From Streptomyces sp. NL15-2K (GTDB lineage: Bacteria; Actinomycetota; Actinomycetes; Streptomycetales; Streptomycetaceae): DNA of 64,000 nt. The notes under the pieces were generated by a model, which searched no databases, was not told where the DNA came from, and saw only the letters and a program-made list of their open reading frames with translations. The position numbers and the translations under genes were made by a program. The DNA lies in the NCBI RefSeq assembly GCF_030551255.1, contig NZ_CP130630.1, positions 2,895,501 through 2,959,500 of the forward strand, in the 5' to 3' direction. Positions 24,865 through 32,511 of the stretch are shown here, one piece after another (position 1 is the first letter of the stretch; every line of letters begins with the position of its first letter).

Positions 24865-25693
24865 CAAGACGATGACCGCCGACGAGGCCGTCTCCTGGCT
24901 GCACAGCGGCATGACCCTCGGCATCGGCGGCTGGGGCTCCCGCCGCAAGCCGATGGCCCTGGTCAGAGCGCTGCTCCGGGCGGAGATCACCGACCTGACC
25001 GTCGTGTCGTACGGCGGCCCGGACGTCGGCATGCTCGCCGCTGCCGGACGCATACGGCGGCTGGTCACGCCCTTCGTCACCCTCGATTCGATCCCGCTCG
25101 AACCGCACTACCGCGCGGCGCGCGAGCGGGGGGCCTTCGAGCTGATGGAGATCGACGAGGCGATGTTCATGTGGGGCCTGCACGCGGCCGCGAACCGGCT
25201 GCCCTTCCTGCCCGTGCGGGCCGGGACCGGTTCGGATGTGATGCGGGTCAACCCGGGCCTGCGGACGGTGACTTCGCCGTACGACGACGGGGAGACGCTC
25301 GTGGCCATGCCGGCGCTGCGCCTGGACGCGGCGCTGGTGCATGTGAACCGCGCGGACCGGCGGGGCAACGGCCAGTATCTGGGCCCGGACCCGTACTTCG
25401 ACGACCTGTTCTGCGAGGCGGCTCAGACCGCGTACGTCTCCTGCGAGCGGATCGTGGACACGGCGGAGCTGACGAAGGAGGCCGCGCCGCAGACCCTGCT
25501 GATCAAGCGCCACACGGTCACGGGTGTCGTCGAGGCGCCGAACGGCGCGCACTTCACGTCCTGCGCGCCGGAGTACGGCCGGGACGAGGCGTTCCAGAAG
25601 CGGTACGCGACCACGCCCTGGGCTCAGTTCGCGGCGCGGTTCCTGGGCGGGGACGAACAGGCGTACCAGTCGGCGATCAGGGAGGCGCCATGA
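24857..25693 (+). CDS. ipdA: CoA-transferase-like alpha subunit IpdA
   Basis: 278 residues from the GTG at 24857, preceded by GGGAG; it overlaps the echA20 end by 8 bp. The N-terminal GIGGWGSRRKPMALVRALLR is typical of class I CoA-transferase alpha subunits of the IpdA branch. IpdAB of Mycobacterium and Rhodococcus does not transfer CoA but hydrolyses ring C of a HIP-derived CoA thioester (COCHEA-CoA). It is coupled to ipdB by an ATGA overlap. The call depends strongly on the ordered context. Confidence 0.86.
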   Translation: MTDKTMTADEAVSWLHSGMTLGIGGWGSRRKPMALVRALLRAEITDLTVVSYGGPDVGMLAAAGRIRRLVTPFVTLDSIPLEPHYRAARERGAFELMEIDEAMFMWGLHAAANRLPFLPVRAGTGSDVMRVNPGLRTVTSPYDDGETLVAMPALRLDAALVHVNRADRRGNGQYLGPDPYFDDLFCEAAQTAYVSCERIVDTAELTKEAAPQTLLIKRHTVTGVVEAPNGAHFTSCAPEYGRDEAFQKRYATTPWAQFAARFLGGDEQAYQSAIREAP

Positions 25694-26409
25694 AGGGGGT
25701 CACCCGCGCCGAGTACTGCGTGATCGCCTGCGCCGAGGCCTGGCGTGACGCCGGGGAGATCCTGGCGAGCCCCATGGGCCTGATCCCGTCCATCGGCGCC
25801 CGCCTGGCCCGGCACACCTTCGCGCCGGACCTGCTGCTGACCGACGGCGAGGCGATGCTGGTGGGCGTCGACGGCACGGTCGAGGGCTGGCTGCCCTACC
25901 GGCAGCACCTCACCCTGGTCACCGGCGGCCGACGGCACGTGATGATGGGCGCGAGCCAGATCGACCGGTACGGCAACCAGAACATCTCCTGCATCGGCGA
26001 CTGGGCGCGGCCGAAGCGGCAGCTGCTCGGAGTGCGCGGGGCACCGGTCAACACGCTGAACCATCCGACCAGTTACTGGATCCCCAGGCACTCCCGGCGG
26101 GTCTTCGTCGAGCAGGTCGACATGGTGTGCGGAGTGGGGTACGACCGTGCTGCCGGCGCGCGTCATCACCGCATCCCGCGCGTCGTCTCCGACCTCGGCG
26201 TCTTCGACTTCGCCACCCCGGACCGCGCGATGCGGCTGGCCTCCCTCCATCCCGGGGTGACCGTCGAGAAGGTCAGGGAGGCGACGGGATTCACGCTCGA
26301 AGTTCCGGACGAGGTGCCGTACACCCGCGAACCGACAGCCGAGGAGCAGCGCCTGATCCGCGAGGTGATCGATCCGGAGAACGCCCGCGCGCGTGAGGTG
26401 GCGGAGTGA
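25690..26409 (+). CDS. ipdB: CoA-transferase-like beta subunit IpdB
   Basis: 239 residues. The ATG at 25690 overlaps the ipdA stop. Features are the N-terminal RAEYCVIACAEAWRDAGEILAS, LVTGGRRHVMMGASQIDRYGN and a C-terminal KVREATGFTLEVPDE as in CoA-transferase beta subunits. It forms the heteromer with IpdA that opens steroid ring C. A run of 14-bp tandem repeats separates it from the next gene. Confidence 0.86.
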   Translation: MKGVTRAEYCVIACAEAWRDAGEILASPMGLIPSIGARLARHTFAPDLLLTDGEAMLVGVDGTVEGWLPYRQHLTLVTGGRRHVMMGASQIDRYGNQNISCIGDWARPKRQLLGVRGAPVNTLNHPTSYWIPRHSRRVFVEQVDMVCGVGYDRAAGARHHRIPRVVSDLGVFDFATPDRAMRLASLHPGVTVEKVREATGFTLEVPDEVPYTREPTAEEQRLIREVIDPENARAREVAE

Positions 26410-26470
26410 TGGAGGCGGGATGGTGGCGGACTGATGGAGGCGGACTGATGGAGGCGAACTGATGGAGACC
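26408..26470 (+). repeat. 14-bp tandem repeats carrying serial SD-ATG units before ipdC
   Basis: Units GATGGAGGCGGACT-like begin at 26408, 26419, 26433, 26447 and 26461; the first is shortened to 11 bp and the last is partial. Each unit has a GGAGG-like sequence and an ATG; because 14 is not a multiple of three the ATGs change frame, and the inner ones stop after four codons. The final ATG (26462) starts ipdC. Confidence 0.85.
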
Positions 26471-27511
26471 GCGCTCACCCGGCTGGTCGGCGTCCGCCAC
26501 CCGATCGTGCAGACCGGGATGGGCTGGGTGGCGGGCCCGCGCCTGGTCTCGGCGGCGGCGAACGCGGGCGCGCTGGGCATCCTGGCCTCCGCCACGATGC
26601 CTCTGGACCGGCTGCGCGAGGCGATACGCGAGGTCGCCTCCCGTACCGACGCGCCGTTCGGCGTGAATCTGCGGGCGGACGCGGCGGATGCCGGGGACCG
26701 GGTGCGGATCATGATCGAGGAGGGGGTACGGGTCGCGTCCTTCGCCCTCGCGCCCTCCCCCGAGCTGATCACCGAGCTCAAGGAGGCGGGTGTCGTCGTC
26801 ATCCCCTCCGTCGGCGCCCGGCGGCATGCCGAGAAGGTCGCGGCGTGGGGCGCGGACGCGGTGATCGTGCAGGGCGGCGAGGGCGGCGGGCACACCGGCG
26901 AGGTCGCGACGACCGTGCTGCTGCCGCAGGTGGTGGACGCGGTGCGGATACCGGTCGTGGCGGCGGGCGGCTTCTTCGACGGGCGGGGCCTGGTCGCGGC
27001 GCTGGCCTACGGGGCGGCGGGCGTCGCCATGGGCACGCGGTTCCTGCTCACCTCGGACTCGACGGTGCCGGACGCGGTGAAGGAGCGGTATCTGGCGGCG
27101 ACGGTGAAGGACGTGACGGTGACGCGGGCGGTCGACGGGCTGCCGCACCGGATGCTGCGTACGGACCTGGTGGCCTCGTTGGAGAGCTCCAGCCGGGCGC
27201 GAGCCCTGGTGCACGCCGTCCGCAGGGCGGCCGGCTTCCGGAAGCTGTCCGGGCTGACCTGGCGGCAGCTGGTCCGCGATGGGCTCACGCTGCGGCACGG
27301 CAAGGACCTGACCTGGAGCCAGATACTGCTCGCCGCCAACACGCCGATGCTGCTGAAGTCGGCAATGGTGGACGGCCGTACGGATCTCGGCGTCATGGCC
27401 TCCGGGCAGGTTGCCGGGGTGATCGACGACCTGCCGTCGTGCGCGGAGCTGGTGGAGCGGATCATGAAGGAGGCGGACGACGTACGAGCGCGGCTCACAG
27501 CCTCTCGATGA
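26462..27511 (+). CDS. ipdC: FMN-dependent nitronate-monooxygenase-family enzyme IpdC
   Basis: 349 residues. A TIM-barrel flavoprotein of the 2-nitropropane dioxygenase family: IVQTGMGWVAGPRLVSAAANAG at the N-terminus, VQGGEGGGHTGE for substrate and FMN binding, and VVAAGGFFDGRG then AMGTRFLLT for FMN phosphate. In the HIP pathway IpdC is needed before ring opening and probably acts as a CoA-thioester reductase or dehydrogenase rather than on nitronates. The last six codons and the stop lie within a 53-bp duplicate of the convergent thiolase gene end, so its C-terminus was set by that duplication. Confidence 0.85.
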   Translation: METALTRLVGVRHPIVQTGMGWVAGPRLVSAAANAGALGILASATMPLDRLREAIREVASRTDAPFGVNLRADAADAGDRVRIMIEEGVRVASFALAPSPELITELKEAGVVVIPSVGARRHAEKVAAWGADAVIVQGGEGGGHTGEVATTVLLPQVVDAVRIPVVAAGGFFDGRGLVAALAYGAAGVAMGTRFLLTSDSTVPDAVKERYLAATVKDVTVTRAVDGLPHRMLRTDLVASLESSSRARALVHAVRRAAGFRKLSGLTWRQLVRDGLTLRHGKDLTWSQILLAANTPMLLKSAMVDGRTDLGVMASGQVAGVIDDLPSCAELVERIMKEADDVRARLTASR

Positions 27512-27547
27512 TCGTCACGTTCGCCTGCCCGCCGCCCTCGCACATGG
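27495..27547. repeat. 53-bp duplicate of the thiolase 3' end
   Basis: 27495-27547 is identical to 27662-27714 (both begin TCACAGCCTCTCGATGATCG and end CTCGCACATGG), offset 167 bp. The second copy is the real end of the thiolase gene on the minus strand; the first reaches into the 3' end of ipdC and supplies its stop codon. Confidence 0.93.
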
Positions 27548-27579
27548 GCACCATCCCCAACGGCCCCCTCGCACCGCTC

Positions 27580-27614
27580 GGCCCCTGAGGGGCCTCACAG
27601 GCTTCGGGAGCCTG
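27580..27614. terminator. Convergent double hairpin between ipdC and the thiolase gene
   Basis: GGCCCC-TGA-GGGGCC (27580-27594) is followed by CAGGCT-n5-AGCCTG (27598-27614), between the two copies of the 53-bp duplication and between convergent genes. Confidence 0.65.
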
Positions 27615-27661
27615 CGCCGGACTCCGTCCGCCGAAGTGGGGTGCTCGCGCCGTCGTCGCTG

Positions 27662-28819
27662 TCACAGCCTCTCGATGATCGTCACGTTCGCCTGCCCGCC
27701 GCCCTCGCACATGGTCTGGAGTCCGAACCGGCCGCCGGTGCGCTCCAGTTCGTGCAGCAGGGTCGTCATCAGCTTCACACCCGTCGCGCCCAGCGGATGC
27801 CCGAGCGCGATCGCGCCCCCGTTGACGTTGACCTTCTCCGGATCCGCTCCCGTCTCCTTCAGCCAGGCCAGCACGACCGGCGCGAAGGCCTCGTTGATCT
27901 CGACGAGGTCGATGTCGTCGATCGACAGGCCGGTCTTCTTCAGGGCGTGCGCGGTGGCCGGTATCGGCGCGGTCAGCATGCGGATGGGGTCCTCGCCGCG
28001 CACCGACAGATGGTGCACACGCGCGCGGGGCCGCAGCCCGTGGTCGCGCACCGCCCGCTCCGAGGCCAGCAGCATGGCCGCCGCGCCGTCGGAGACCTGC
28101 GAGGAGCAGGCGGCCGTGATCGTGCCGCCGTCGATGACCGGCTTCAGCCCGGCCATCTTCTCCAGGGAGGTGTCCCGGCGCGGCCCTTCGTCGACAGCCA
28201 CCTGCCCATGAGCCACGGTCTCCCGCTCGAAGCGCCCCTCGTCGATCGCCCGCAGTGCCCGCCGGTGCGACCGCAGCGCGAACTCCTCCTGGTCCTGCCG
28301 GCTGATACCCCACTTCGCGGCGATCATCTCTGCGCCGGCGAACTGGTTCACCGCCCGGTCCCCGTAGCGCGCCCGCCAGCCCTCGCTGCCCGCGAAGGGC
28401 CCCTCCGTGAAGCCCAGCGGCTCGGCGGCCTGCCGGGTCGCGAAGGCGATCGGGATCTGCGACATGTTCTGCACGCCCCCGGCGACCACCATGTCCTGCG
28501 TCCCGGACAACACGCCCTGCGCCGCGAAGTGCACGGCCTGCTGGGAGGAGCCGCACTGCCGGTCCACCGTCACGCCCGGCACCTCCTCGGGCAGTCCGGC
28601 CGCCAGCCAGCAGGTCCGCGCGATGTCCCCGGCCTGTGGCCCCACGGTGTCCAGACAGCCGAAGACGACGTCCTCCACGGCGGCCGGATCGACGCCGGCC
28701 CGCGCGACCAGCTCCTTGAGCACATGCGCGCCCAGGTCGGCCGGATGGACCCCGCTGAGTCCTCCCCCGCGCCGCCCGACGGGCGTACGGACCGCTTCGA
28801 CGATGTAGGCCTCGGCCAT
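27662..28819 (-). CDS. fadA6: Acetyl-CoA acyltransferase (thiolase), FadA6-like
   Basis: 385 residues from the ATG at 28819. The nucleophilic cysteine is in DRQCGSSQQAVHF, the histidine in NGGAIALGHPLGATG and the second cysteine in MCEGGGQANVTII. It cleaves beta-ketoacyl-CoA; in the KstR2 regulon FadA6 acts late, after ring C is opened. Between it and the regulator gene are four 16-bp tandem repeats. It is probably transcribed with the SDR and regulator genes from the promoter at about 30370. Confidence 0.87.
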   Translation of the reverse strand: MAEAYIVEAVRTPVGRRGGGLSGVHPADLGAHVLKELVARAGVDPAAVEDVVFGCLDTVGPQAGDIARTCWLAAGLPEEVPGVTVDRQCGSSQQAVHFAAQGVLSGTQDMVVAGGVQNMSQIPIAFATRQAAEPLGFTEGPFAGSEGWRARYGDRAVNQFAGAEMIAAKWGISRQDQEEFALRSHRRALRAIDEGRFERETVAHGQVAVDEGPRRDTSLEKMAGLKPVIDGGTITAACSSQVSDGAAAMLLASERAVRDHGLRPRARVHHLSVRGEDPIRMLTAPIPATAHALKKTGLSIDDIDLVEINEAFAPVVLAWLKETGADPEKVNVNGGAIALGHPLGATGVKLMTTLLHELERTGGRFGLQTMCEGGGQANVTIIERL

Positions 28820-28834
28820 GGCAACTCCCTCACA

Positions 28835-28898
28835 CAAAGGGGCCCGTGAACAAAGGGGCCCGTGAACAAAGGGGCCCGTGAACAAAGGGGCCCGTAAA
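28835..28898 (-). repeat. Four 16-bp tandem repeats between fadA6 and kstR2
   Basis: Unit CAAAGGGGCCCGTGAA repeated four times without a gap (28835, 28851, 28867, 28883); only the last differs, ending GTAAA. Each unit contains the palindrome GGGCCC. The array fills nearly the whole gap from the regulator stop to the thiolase start. Confidence 0.95.
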
Positions 28899-28902
28899 AG
28901 GG

Positions 28903-29514
28903 CTATTCGCGTACGGCGATCCCGTCCAGCACCATCGACAGGTACTGCCGGGCGATCTCCTCCGGGCTGTGCTGTCCGCCGGGCCGGTACCAGGACGCGG
29001 CGACCCACACGGTGTCGCGTACGAACCGGTAGGTGAGCCGGACGTCGAGGTCGGCCCGGAACACCTCGGCGGCGACTCCGCGCTCCAGCGTGGACAGCCA
29101 TGCCTTCTCGAACTTGCGCTGCGACTCGGCGAGGAACGCGAACCGCTCCTGCGCGACCAGCTGCTTGCTCTCCTTCTGGTAGATCGCGACGGCGGCGCGG
29201 TGCCGGTCGATCTCCCGGAACGACTCGGTGACCAGGGCTTCGAGGGTCTCGCGCGGGCCCAGCTCGGCGCCCAGGACGGCGTCGTAGCCGCCCCAGAGCT
29301 CGTCGAGGAAGGTCCGCAGGATCTCCTCCAGCATCGACTCCTTGGAGTCGAAGTGGTAGTAGAGGCTGCCCGCGAGCATGCCCGCGTGGTCCGCGATCTT
29401 GCGCACGGTGGTGGCGTTGTAGCCCTGTTCGGCGAAGACCTCGGCGGCGGTGGAGAGGAGTTCGCGACGGCGGGCGGGCGCGGCGGTCACCTGGGAGTTC
29501 TTCTTGATCGGCAC
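28903..29514 (-). CDS. kstR2: TetR-family repressor, KstR2-like
   Basis: 203 residues from the GTG at 29514; the longer frame upstream runs through tandem repeats and is unlikely to be translated. The HTH (about 15-60) is AAEVFAEQGYNATTVRKIADHAG then GSLYYHFDSKESMLEEIL. The ligand domain ends RFVRDTVWVAASWYRPGG and QYLSMVLDGIA, close to the mycobacterial KstR2 end as I recall it. KstR2 is relieved by HIP-CoA. The two related palindromes at 24024-24063 and 30374-30396 are the expected operators. Confidence 0.85.
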   Translation of the reverse strand: MPIKKNSQVTAAPARRRELLSTAAEVFAEQGYNATTVRKIADHAGMLAGSLYYHFDSKESMLEEILRTFLDELWGGYDAVLGAELGPRETLEALVTESFREIDRHRAAVAIYQKESKQLVAQERFAFLAESQRKFEKAWLSTLERGVAAEVFRADLDVRLTYRFVRDTVWVAASWYRPGGQHSPEEIARQYLSMVLDGIAVRE

Positions 29515-29532
29515 GGTTCCATTGTCGTCCTG

Positions 29533-29590
29533 GTTGCTTCTAGGGGTGCTGGGCTGCTTGTAGGGGTGCTGGCTGCTTCTAGGGATGCTG
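29533..29590 (-). repeat. Three 19-20 bp tandem repeats before kstR2
   Basis: Units GTTGCTTCTAGGGGTGCTGG (29533), GCTGCTTGTAGGGGTGCTG (29553) and GCTGCTTCTAGGGATGCTG (29572). The array begins 19 bp from the kstR2 start and ends within the last codons of the SDR gene; one unit supplies that gene's TAG stop. Confidence 0.88.
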
Positions 29591-30364
29591 GCTGCTGACG
29601 GAGACGATCTCACCCGTCATGTACGAGGAGTAGGACGAGGCCAGGAACACGATCACGTTGGCCACCTCCCACGGCTCGGCGTACCGCCCGAAGGCCTCGC
29701 GTTCGGTGAGTTCCTGAAGCAGTCCGGGGCTCGTCACCTTCACCAGGTGCGGATGCATGGCGAGGCTGGGCGACACCGCGTTGACCCGCACGCCGTACTC
29801 GGCCGCCTCCACGGCCGCGCACCGGGTCAGCGCCATGACGCCGGCCTTGGCGGCGGCGTAGTGCGCCTGCCCGGCCTGGGCGCGCCAGCCGACGACGGAG
29901 GCGTTGTTGACGATCACGCCGCCGCCGGTCTCCTTCATGCGACGCAGTGCGGCCCGCGTGCACCGGAAGGTGCCGTTCAGCGTCACATCGAGCACCCGCG
30001 ACCACTGTTCGTCGGTCATGTCGACGAGGGCCGAGGTGCCGCCGAGACCGGCGTTGTTGACGACGACGTCCAGCCGCCCGTGCTCGCGTACGGCCGTGTC
30101 GAACAGCGCCCGCACCTGTGTCTCGTCGGTGACATCGCAGGGCAGTGCCGACACCGCGCCCGGGAAGTCCCGGCCCAGCTCGGCCTCGTACTCCTTGAGC
30201 CGCCGCGTGTGCGCGTCGCTGATCAGCACGCGTGCGCCCTCCTCGAGGAAGCGGCGGGCACTCGCCCCGCCGATCCCGGCACCCGCGGCTGCCGTGATGA
30301 CGGCGGTACGTCCTTTGAGCAGTCCGTGCCCGGGTGTGTACGCCGGACTCTCGACGCCTGTCAT
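29579..30364 (-). CDS. ipdF: SDR-family 5-hydroxy-steroid-CoA dehydrogenase (IpdF-like)
   Basis: 261 residues from the ATG at 30364. It has TAAAGAGIGGASARRF, NNAGLGG, the catalytic serine in NNASVVGW and YAAAK. Gene order (kstR2 just downstream, acyl-CoA dehydrogenase divergent) matches Rv3559c, called IpdF, which oxidises the 5-hydroxyl group of reduced HIP-CoA. It is first in a minus-strand unit ipdF-kstR2-fadA6. Confidence 0.83.
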   Translation of the reverse strand: MTGVESPAYTPGHGLLKGRTAVITAAAGAGIGGASARRFLEEGARVLISDAHTRRLKEYEAELGRDFPGAVSALPCDVTDETQVRALFDTAVREHGRLDVVVNNAGLGGTSALVDMTDEQWSRVLDVTLNGTFRCTRAALRRMKETGGGVIVNNASVVGWRAQAGQAHYAAAKAGVMALTRCAAVEAAEYGVRVNAVSPSLAMHPHLVKVTSPGLLQELTEREAFGRYAEPWEVANVIVFLASSYSSYMTGEIVSVSSQHP

Positions 30365-30373
30365 AGGGCCACG

Positions 30374-30396
30374 CTAACCTACCAAACACTTGTTAG
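30374..30396. promoter_or_regulatory. KstR2-type operator in the divergent ipdF/ipdE1 promoter
   Basis: Arms CTAAC (30374-30378) and GTTAG (30392-30396) flank the core ACCAAACACTTGTT (30381-30394), which fits A-n-CAA-n-n-n-CTTG-n-T, one position short of the mycobacterial KstR2 consensus. It lies in the 48-bp gap between two divergent genes. Confidence 0.72.
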
Positions 30397-30412
30397 GGAA
30401 GGATGGTCATCG

Positions 30413-31552
30413 ATGGATCTCGCCTTCGCCCCGCAGGACGAGGCCTTCAGGGCCGAGGCCCGCGCCTGGCTGGAGGCCCATGTGCCGGCCGTGCCCCTGC
30501 CCTCCCTGGAGACGGAGGAGGGTTTCGCGGCGCACCGCGCGTGGGAGGCCGAACTGGCCGCGGACCGCTGGTCGGTGGTGAACTGGCCGGCCGCGTACGG
30601 CGGGCGGGACGCGGGGCTGCTCCGCTGGCTGGTCTTCGAGGAGGAGTACTACGCGGCGGGCGCGCCGGGCCGGGTCGGCCAGAACGGCATCAGCCTGCTC
30701 GCGCCGACCCTCTTCGACCACGGCACCGAGGAGCAGCGGGCGCGCGTGCTGCCGCCCATGGCCCGGGGTGAGGTGATCTGGGCGCAGGCGTGGTCGGAAC
30801 CGGAGGCGGGCTCGGACCTGGCGTCGCTGAGGTCGAAGGCCGTCCGCGCACCGGGGGGCTGGCGCTTGAGCGGGCAGAAGACCTGGTCGTCGCGTGCGGC
30901 GTTCGCGGACCGCGCGTTCGGCCTGTTCCGCAGCGAGTCACGGGCCCCGAAACCGCACCAGGGGCTGACCTATCTGATGTTCGACCTGCGTGCCCCAGGT
31001 GTCACGGTCCGCCCGATCGCCCGCCTCGACGGCAAGCCCGCCTTCGCCGAGCTGTTCCTGGACGAGGTGTTCGTGCCGGACGAGGACGTGATCGGGGAGC
31101 CCGGCCAGGGCTGGCGGGTGGCGATGGCCACGGCGGGCAACGAGCGCGGGCTGATGCTCCGCTCCCCCGGCCGCTTCCTGGCGGGCGCCGACCGGCTGTT
31201 CCGGCTCTGGCGGGCCGAGGGCAGCCCGCAGGACACGGAGGACCGCGTGGCCGACGCCCTGATCGGCGCCCGCGCCTACCAGCTGTTCACTTACGCCGCC
31301 GCCTCCCGCTTCCTCGACGGCGCCTTGCTGGGCCCGGAGTCCAGCCTGAACAAGGTCTTCTGGTCGGAGTACGACATCGCGCTGAGCGAGACGGCCCTCG
31401 ATCTCCTGGGCGCTCAGGGCGAGGCGGCGGACACCGACTGGTCGCAGCGGTACGTCTTCGCCCTCGCCGGCCCCATCTACGCGGGCACGAACGAGATCCA
31501 GCGGGACATCATCGCCGAGCGGCTGCTCGGCCTGCCGAAGGGGCGCCGCTGA
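30413..31552 (+). CDS. ipdE1: Acyl-CoA dehydrogenase, FadE30/IpdE1-like
   Basis: 379 residues from the ATG at 30413 with GGAAGGA upstream. It has the flavin and substrate segment EVIWAQAWSEPEAGSDLAS, the C-terminal GAQGEAAD region and YAGTNEIQRDIIAERLLGLP. By position it matches Rv3560c (FadE30). Actinobacterial steroid degraders use pairs of unequal ACAD subunits that form alpha2beta2 enzymes with one FAD site per pair; the next gene, with an ATGA overlap, is the evident partner. Confidence 0.85.
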   Translation: MDLAFAPQDEAFRAEARAWLEAHVPAVPLPSLETEEGFAAHRAWEAELAADRWSVVNWPAAYGGRDAGLLRWLVFEEEYYAAGAPGRVGQNGISLLAPTLFDHGTEEQRARVLPPMARGEVIWAQAWSEPEAGSDLASLRSKAVRAPGGWRLSGQKTWSSRAAFADRAFGLFRSESRAPKPHQGLTYLMFDLRAPGVTVRPIARLDGKPAFAELFLDEVFVPDEDVIGEPGQGWRVAMATAGNERGLMLRSPGRFLAGADRLFRLWRAEGSPQDTEDRVADALIGARAYQLFTYAAASRFLDGALLGPESSLNKVFWSEYDIALSETALDLLGAQGEAADTDWSQRYVFALAGPIYAGTNEIQRDIIAERLLGLPKGRR

Positions 31553-32511
31553 TGCGTTTCCTCCTCGACGCCGAGCAGCGCGCGTTCGCCGACTCGCTGG
31601 ACGCGATGCTGACGGCCGCGGACACGCCGTCGGTGGTACGGGACTGGAGCCGGGGCGAGCAGGCGAGCGGACGCGCGCTGTGGAGCCGTATCGCGGAGGC
31701 GGGCGTGTTCGCGCTGGCGGTACCGGAGGTGTACGAGGGGCTGGGCCGGCGGCCGGTGGAACTGGCGGTCGCCTTCGTGGAGTTGGGGCGGCACGCGGTA
31801 CCGGGACCGCTGGTCGAGACGGTCACGGCGGCCGCGCTGCTCACCGAACCGGGCCCCGCCAAGCGGCTGCTGCCCGCGCTCGCCTCGGGCGAGGCCATGG
31901 CGACAGTGGCGCCCTCGGGGTCGTACGCCCTGGACGGCGACGCGGCGACCACGCGCCTCGCCCTGACCTCCGACGGCCTGCGCCTCGCCCCCGGCCACGG
32001 TCCGGTGCGCCGCTGTCTCGACCCCGCCCGCCGCCTCACCCCCCTCACACCCGGCGGCGAACTCCTCGTCCCCCACCCTCCCGTCGCCCACGCCCTCACC
32101 ACCGCCCGCCTCACCACCGCCGCCCAGGCCCTCGGCGTGGGTCTCGCCCTCCTCGACAGGACCGTGGCGTACGTGAAGCAGCGCTCGCAGTTCGGCGTGC
32201 CCATAGGCTCGTTCCAGGCCGTCAAGCACCGGCTGGCCGACGCGAAGATCGCCCTGGAGTTCGCGCGTCCCCTGGTCTTCGGGGCCGCGCTGAGCATGAG
32301 CCCCGCCGAGGTGGCCGCCGCCAAGGTCGCCGCGTGCGAGGCGGCGTACGCCACCGCCCGTACGGCACTCCAATTGCACGGCGCGATCGGCTACACGGCG
32401 GAGTACGACCTGTCACTGTGGCTGACCAAGGCCCGCGCCCTGCGTTCCGCCTGGGGAAGTCCGCGGGAATGCCGGAACGTCGTCGTCAGTGCCCGTGATC
32501 GCCGCTGGTGA
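31552..32511 (+). CDS. ipdE2: Acyl-CoA dehydrogenase partner subunit, FadE33/IpdE2-like
   Basis: 319 residues, shorter than a full ACAD (about 380), because parts of the middle FAD-binding domain are reduced. It has YVKQRSQFGVPIGSFQAVKHRLAD and ALQLHGAIGYTAEYDLSLWL of the C-terminal domain. Overlap with the upstream gene and the unequal sizes fit a heterotetrameric IpdE1-IpdE2 enzyme. Its 3' end overlaps the convergent cytochrome b gene by 26 bp. Confidence 0.83.
   Translation: MRFLLDAEQRAFADSLDAMLTAADTPSVVRDWSRGEQASGRALWSRIAEAGVFALAVPEVYEGLGRRPVELAVAFVELGRHAVPGPLVETVTAAALLTEPGPAKRLLPALASGEAMATVAPSGSYALDGDAATTRLALTSDGLRLAPGHGPVRRCLDPARRLTPLTPGGELLVPHPPVAHALTTARLTTAAQALGVGLALLDRTVAYVKQRSQFGVPIGSFQAVKHRLADAKIALEFARPLVFGAALSMSPAEVAAAKVAACEAAYATARTALQLHGAIGYTAEYDLSLWLTKARALRSAWGSPRECRNVVVSARDRRW

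Noticed and set aside
28903..29613. A longer TetR start at 29613
   Set aside because: The extra 33 residues are translated from tandem repeats and from the end of ipdF; the GTG at 29514 gives the normal family length.
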